A stretch of DNA of 64,000 nt. Origin: Bordetella genomosp. 4 (lineage in GTDB: Bacteria; Pseudomonadota; Gammaproteobacteria; Burkholderiales; Burkholderiaceae_B). Shown piece by piece: positions 60,986 through 64,000 of the stretch. The stretch covers positions 372,001 to 436,000 of the forward strand of contig NZ_NEVQ01000022.1 of the NCBI RefSeq assembly GCF_002261185.1. Direction: 5' to 3'. The position numbers were made by a program, and so were the translations under genes. Each line of letters opens with the position of its first letter. The first letter of the stretch is position 1. The notes under the pieces are model-generated. The model was given only the letters and a program-made list of their open reading frames with translations. It did not search any database and had not been told where the DNA came from.

Positions 60986-61570
60986 ATGAATCAACGCATA
61001 GGATACGCCCGCGTATCGACTGACGATCAGCACCTAGACCTGCAGCGCGACGCGCTCCAGCAGGCTGGATGCTGTGTGATCTACGAAGAAGCGGCTAGCG
61101 GCAAGAACACGACTCGACCAGAACTTGAACAGTGCCGTAAGGCACTACGGGCAGGGGACACCCTGGTGGTGTGGCGCCTGGATCGGCTCGGGCGCAGCCT
61201 GCCAGACCTGGTGCAGATCGTGACCGATCTTGAGCAGCGAGGCATTGGCTTCGAAAGCCTGACAGAAAAAATCGAAACCGGCAGCGCGGCGGGCAAGCTT
61301 ATTTTTCATGTGTTCGCAGCGCTGGCCGAATTTGAGCGCGGTTTGATCCGAGAACGGACGCAGGCTGGGCTGGCCGCAGCGCGTGCCCGTGGCCGCGCCG
61401 GTGGCCGCAAGCCGAAGCTGGATGAACAGCGGGTGAGAGAGATCAAAGCACTTTTGCGCGACCCTGACATTCAGGTTTCGGAAGTGGCGCGTCGGTACGG
61501 AATCTCTCGTACCACACTCTATAAGTACGTAGGGGTCATAAAGCCCCGTGAAAAGAATAGCCAGAAGTGA
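60986..61570 (+). CDS. tnpR: TnpR/invertase-type serine resolvase
   Basis: A 194-residue serine recombinase, the typical size of Tn3-family resolvases and DNA invertases. The motif IGYARVSTDDQHLDLQRDAL carries the nucleophilic serine at residue 10. VWRLDRLGRSLPDLVQI and the helix E region (AEFERGLIRERTQAGLAAAR) are conserved, and the C-terminal HTH reads VSEVARRYGISRTTLYKYV. No Tn3 transposase lies next to it, so it is an isolated resolvase, perhaps a fossil of a transposon or a recombinase that moved with the helicase gene 10 bp downstream. Confidence 0.92.
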   Translation: MNQRIGYARVSTDDQHLDLQRDALQQAGCCVIYEEAASGKNTTRPELEQCRKALRAGDTLVVWRLDRLGRSLPDLVQIVTDLEQRGIGFESLTEKIETGSAAGKLIFHVFAALAEFERGLIRERTQAGLAAARARGRAGGRKPKLDEQRVREIKALLRDPDIQVSEVARRYGISRTTLYKYVGVIKPREKNSQK

Positions 61571-61580
61571 TCGGGAGCCT

Positions 61581-64000
61581 ATGAAGCTAATCCAAAACAC
61601 CGGCACACAGCGCGTCATCGATTTGATGAAGCCCCACCTCAAGCACGGCAGCCAACTCGACTGTGTAACCCCTTCGCTCTCTCTTTACGCCTTCGCGGAA
61701 ATCCGGGAGGCGTTGTCCGCTCTGGATCGAGTCCAATTGATCGTGCCTCCAGATAACGAGGCTCTTGAACTCTTGGGAACGGAGGGCGACCGTGCAGCGC
61801 GCAATCGTCTGCAGGCACGTTGGCTGGCCAATCAGTGCGCGAAATGGATCAGTGAAAAAGTAGCGCTCCGGCGGGCACCGAGGTCGGTGCCACAGGGGGC
61901 TGCTGTCATGCGCGGCCCGGACGGGGCGCCTGCACAAGTGGTTCTGGGCTCCTTTGCCTTCAACACATCTGGCCTTGGCCTGACGCCAGGCAATCCATTG
62001 AACCTGATTCAGGCGTCAGAAACGGCCGAGGAAGCCGCGCAGCTCGCCCAATGGTTCGAGCACCAGTGGGCAGCCTTGCGAACTGCTGCTTCAACCGACT
62101 CCGAGGGTCAGGGAGAAGAGCGCGAATCCGTTCTTGAGGCGTTGCGAGCCCTTGGCGAGCACCGCGATCCATACACCGTCTACACGCTGATATTGCATCA
62201 CCTGTTTGGTGATAGCGGTGACGAAATGGACGAGGACCGAATCGTCAAGTCCGCTACCGGTATCCGCAATACGGTGGTGTGGAAGAAGCTGTTCAAGTTC
62301 CAGCGTGATGGCGTAGTTGGCGCCATTGACAAGCTGAACCGCTTTGGTGGTTGCATCATCGCGGACAGCGTCGGCCTCGGTAAAACCTTCGAAGCTCTGG
62401 CGATCATCAAGTACCACGAGCTGCGCAACGACCGTGTTCTGGTGCTGGCGCCGAAGCGTCTGCGCGACAACTGGACACTCTACAAAGCCAACGACAAGCG
62501 CAACATTCTCGCGGCGGACCGCTTCAACTACGACGTCCTGAACCACACCGATCTGTCACGGGACGGCGGCACCTCCGGCGACATCGATCTGTCGCACGTG
62601 AACTGGGGCAACTACGACCTGGTGGTGATCGACGAGTCGCACAACTTCCGCAACAAGGCGACACACAAGGGCAAGGAGTCACGCTACGACCGCCTGATGC
62701 GTCGGATCATCAGGGAAGGGGTCAAGACCCGCGTCCTCATGCTGTCGGCCACGCCGGTCAACAACCGGCTTGCAGACTTGCGCAACCAGATCGCCTTTGT
62801 CACCGAAGGTGATGACACCGCCCTGCTGGAACACGGCATCGCCAGTATCGAGGCGACCACCCGCAAAGCCCAGGCCCAGTTCAACCGCTGGTTGGCGATG
62901 GACGAGTCCGAAAAAACGCCGTCGAAGCTGGTTGAAATGTTGGGGTTCGACTATTTCACGCTGCTGGATCACCTCACCATCGCCCGCTCGCGGCGGCACA
63001 TCGAGAAATACTACGGCACCAGTGAGACTGGCCGTTTCCCAAATCGCCTTCCGCCAATCAACATCAAGGCGGATGTTGACCTCGCCGGCGAGTTCCGCGC
63101 CATCCGCGACATCAATCTGGAAATCCGCCGCCTCACTCTGGCCAGTTATGCGCCGCTGCGCTATGTCCTGCCACACAAGCAGGCGGCTTATGACGCCAAG
63201 TACAGCACCCAGGTTCGCGGTGGCGAGGGCTTCTTCCGCCAGGTGGACCGTGAAGAGAGCCTGATTCACCTGCTTCGCGTCAATGTGCTCAAACGCATGG
63301 AAAGCGCGGTGTCGTCCTTCGCGCTGACGGTCCAAAGGCAGCTCAGGGATGTGGAAGCCACGCTGGCCCATATTGAATCGCACACAGACGAGCTCGAAGA
63401 AATCGACATCGCCGATGTCGACATAGACGATCCGGCTTTCGAGGCGCTGTTCGTCGGGCGCAAGGTCAAGGTGTTGCTCGGTGACGTTGACCTGATTCGC
63501 TGGAAACAGGATTTGATCGAGGACCGCAACCGGCTGGCCACACTGCTGGCGGCAGCCAAACAAGTCGATGCCGCGCGTGACGCAAAACTGGCCGCGCTGC
63601 GCCAGATGATCGAAGACAAGTGCCGCCACCCCATCAACACACTGGATGGAAGGAGCAACCAGAAAATCATCGTCTTCACCGCCTTCTCGGACACCGCGCA
63701 CTACCTCTACGAGCAGCTCGCCCCCTGGGTCAAAAGCACGCTGGGCATTGACGCCGCGCTGGTGACCGGCAGCGCCGGCATTCAGACCACCGTGCCCGGC
63801 TTGCGCAAGAGCATGAGCGGCGTGTTGTCGGCGTTCGCCCCGCGTGCCAAGGAACGCCCCGAAGAGCTCGCTGCGGAAGGCGAGATCGATTTGCTCATTG
63901 CCACCGACTGCATTTCCGAAGGCCAGAACCTGCAAGACTGCGACTGGCTGATCAACTACGACATCCACTGGAACCCGGTGCGCATCATCCAGCGCTTTGG
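61581..64000 (+). CDS. SNF2-type DEAD-like helicase with N-terminal PLD-like region, truncated by window end
   Basis: 806 codons are open and run off the window. The N-terminal ~230 residues (LIQNTGTQRVIDLMKPHLKHGSQLDCVTPSLSLYAF...) resemble the phospholipase-D-like domain placed before SNF2 helicases in defence-type operons. Helicase motifs follow in order: I IIADSVGLGKTFEALAI, II VVIDESHNF, III LMLSATPVNNRL, then IV IVFTAFSDTAHYLYEQL and V LLIATDCISEGQNLQDCDWLINYD with VI starting RIIQR at the edge. A long insertion between motifs III and IV is usual for the family. Such proteins translocate on DNA or act in phage-defence and restriction complexes. An AGCCT-preceded ATG follows the resolvase by 10 bp. 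Confidence 0.88.
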   Translation, partial: MKLIQNTGTQRVIDLMKPHLKHGSQLDCVTPSLSLYAFAEIREALSALDRVQLIVPPDNEALELLGTEGDRAARNRLQARWLANQCAKWISEKVALRRAPRSVPQGAAVMRGPDGAPAQVVLGSFAFNTSGLGLTPGNPLNLIQASETAEEAAQLAQWFEHQWAALRTAASTDSEGQGEERESVLEALRALGEHRDPYTVYTLILHHLFGDSGDEMDEDRIVKSATGIRNTVVWKKLFKFQRDGVVGAIDKLNRFGGCIIADSVGLGKTFEALAIIKYHELRNDRVLVLAPKRLRDNWTLYKANDKRNILAADRFNYDVLNHTDLSRDGGTSGDIDLSHVNWGNYDLVVIDESHNFRNKATHKGKESRYDRLMRRIIREGVKTRVLMLSATPVNNRLADLRNQIAFVTEGDDTALLEHGIASIEATTRKAQAQFNRWLAMDESEKTPSKLVEMLGFDYFTLLDHLTIARSRRHIEKYYGTSETGRFPNRLPPINIKADVDLAGEFRAIRDINLEIRRLTLASYAPLRYVLPHKQAAYDAKYSTQVRGGEGFFRQVDREESLIHLLRVNVLKRMESAVSSFALTVQRQLRDVEATLAHIESHTDELEEIDIADVDIDDPAFEALFVGRKVKVLLGDVDLIRWKQDLIEDRNRLATLLAAAKQVDAARDAKLAALRQMIEDKCRHPINTLDGRSNQKIIVFTAFSDTAHYLYEQLAPWVKSTLGIDAALVTGSAGIQTTVPGLRKSMSGVLSAFAPRAKERPEELAAEGEIDLLIATDCISEGQNLQDCDWLINYDIHWNPVRIIQRF

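Noticed and set aside
54541..64000. CRISPR array or phage structural genes in the mobile part
   Set aside because: No regularly spaced identical repeats with unique spacers and no capsid, tail or lysis genes were seen.

Overview
The window reads as a GC-rich chromosome of a betaproteobacterium in Burkholderiales, most likely Alcaligenaceae (Bordetella/Achromobacter-like). The grounds are two Bug-family solute receptors, CaiB-type CoA chemistry and the general look of ffh, trmB, ampD and htpG. The species cannot be named from the sequence alone. It falls into a chromosomal part (about 1-49,980) and a mobile or plasmid-derived part (about 49,984-64,000, running off the end).

Chromosomal part. 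At 1-308 is the tail of a branched-chain aminotransferase. Bases 348-6,880 hold a divergent cluster: an ABC amino-acid importer, an FAD amine oxidase and a cupin regulator on the minus strand, facing an ALDH7-type aldehyde dehydrogenase. Together they look like lysine/pipecolate catabolism (AmaA/AmaB-like). Next come a PQQ glucose dehydrogenase, an ABC-type ATPase with degraded motifs, a DUF985 cupin and an EF-hand protein. Three DJ-1-fold proteins follow in a row: a GlxA-type regulator, an isonitrile-hydratase-like protein and a large catalase. After them are an arginase-fold protein, a macA-macB-nodT efflux operon, a HipBA pair, an AT-rich membrane gene of unknown function and tRNA-Gly(CCC).

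Bases 24,615-36,866 carry a Bug receptor, a lyase/CoA-transferase pair, a glutathione transferase, a LysR regulator, trmB-pip-thiS, a methyltransferase, a BON-LysM protein (Kbp-like), ffh, ypjD and ampD. After a second glutathione transferase and a large perfect palindrome there is a second HipBA pair with four evenly spaced operators. Next is a MarR-controlled flavin monooxygenase cluster, then an MFS transporter, an ArsR-like regulator, htpG, a nucleobase permease and a lipoprotein.

Mobile part. An intact tRNA-Leu(CAA) at 49,984 is followed directly by a tyrosine integrase, the usual layout of an integrated element. About 1 kb further, in the opposite orientation, lies a second tRNA-Leu(CAA). 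It is interrupted in the anticodon loop by a 230-nt group I (IC3-like) self-splicing intron, and its exons carry compensatory base changes. Beyond that lie a possible plasmid replication module, an IncP-type oriT with traJ, orphan trbJ-trbK-trbL, two perfect KorB operators with no korB in view, two serine recombinases, an XRE regulator and a large SNF2-type helicase cut by the window edge. The relaxase, the coupling protein and the rest of the mating-pair genes are not in view. The segment is therefore a mosaic island or integrated plasmid remnant that could perhaps be mobilised in trans.

The most interesting item is the intron-bearing tRNA-Leu inside an element integrated at a tRNA-Leu gene. 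The split may keep a working tRNA copy that the element's integrase cannot use as a target.
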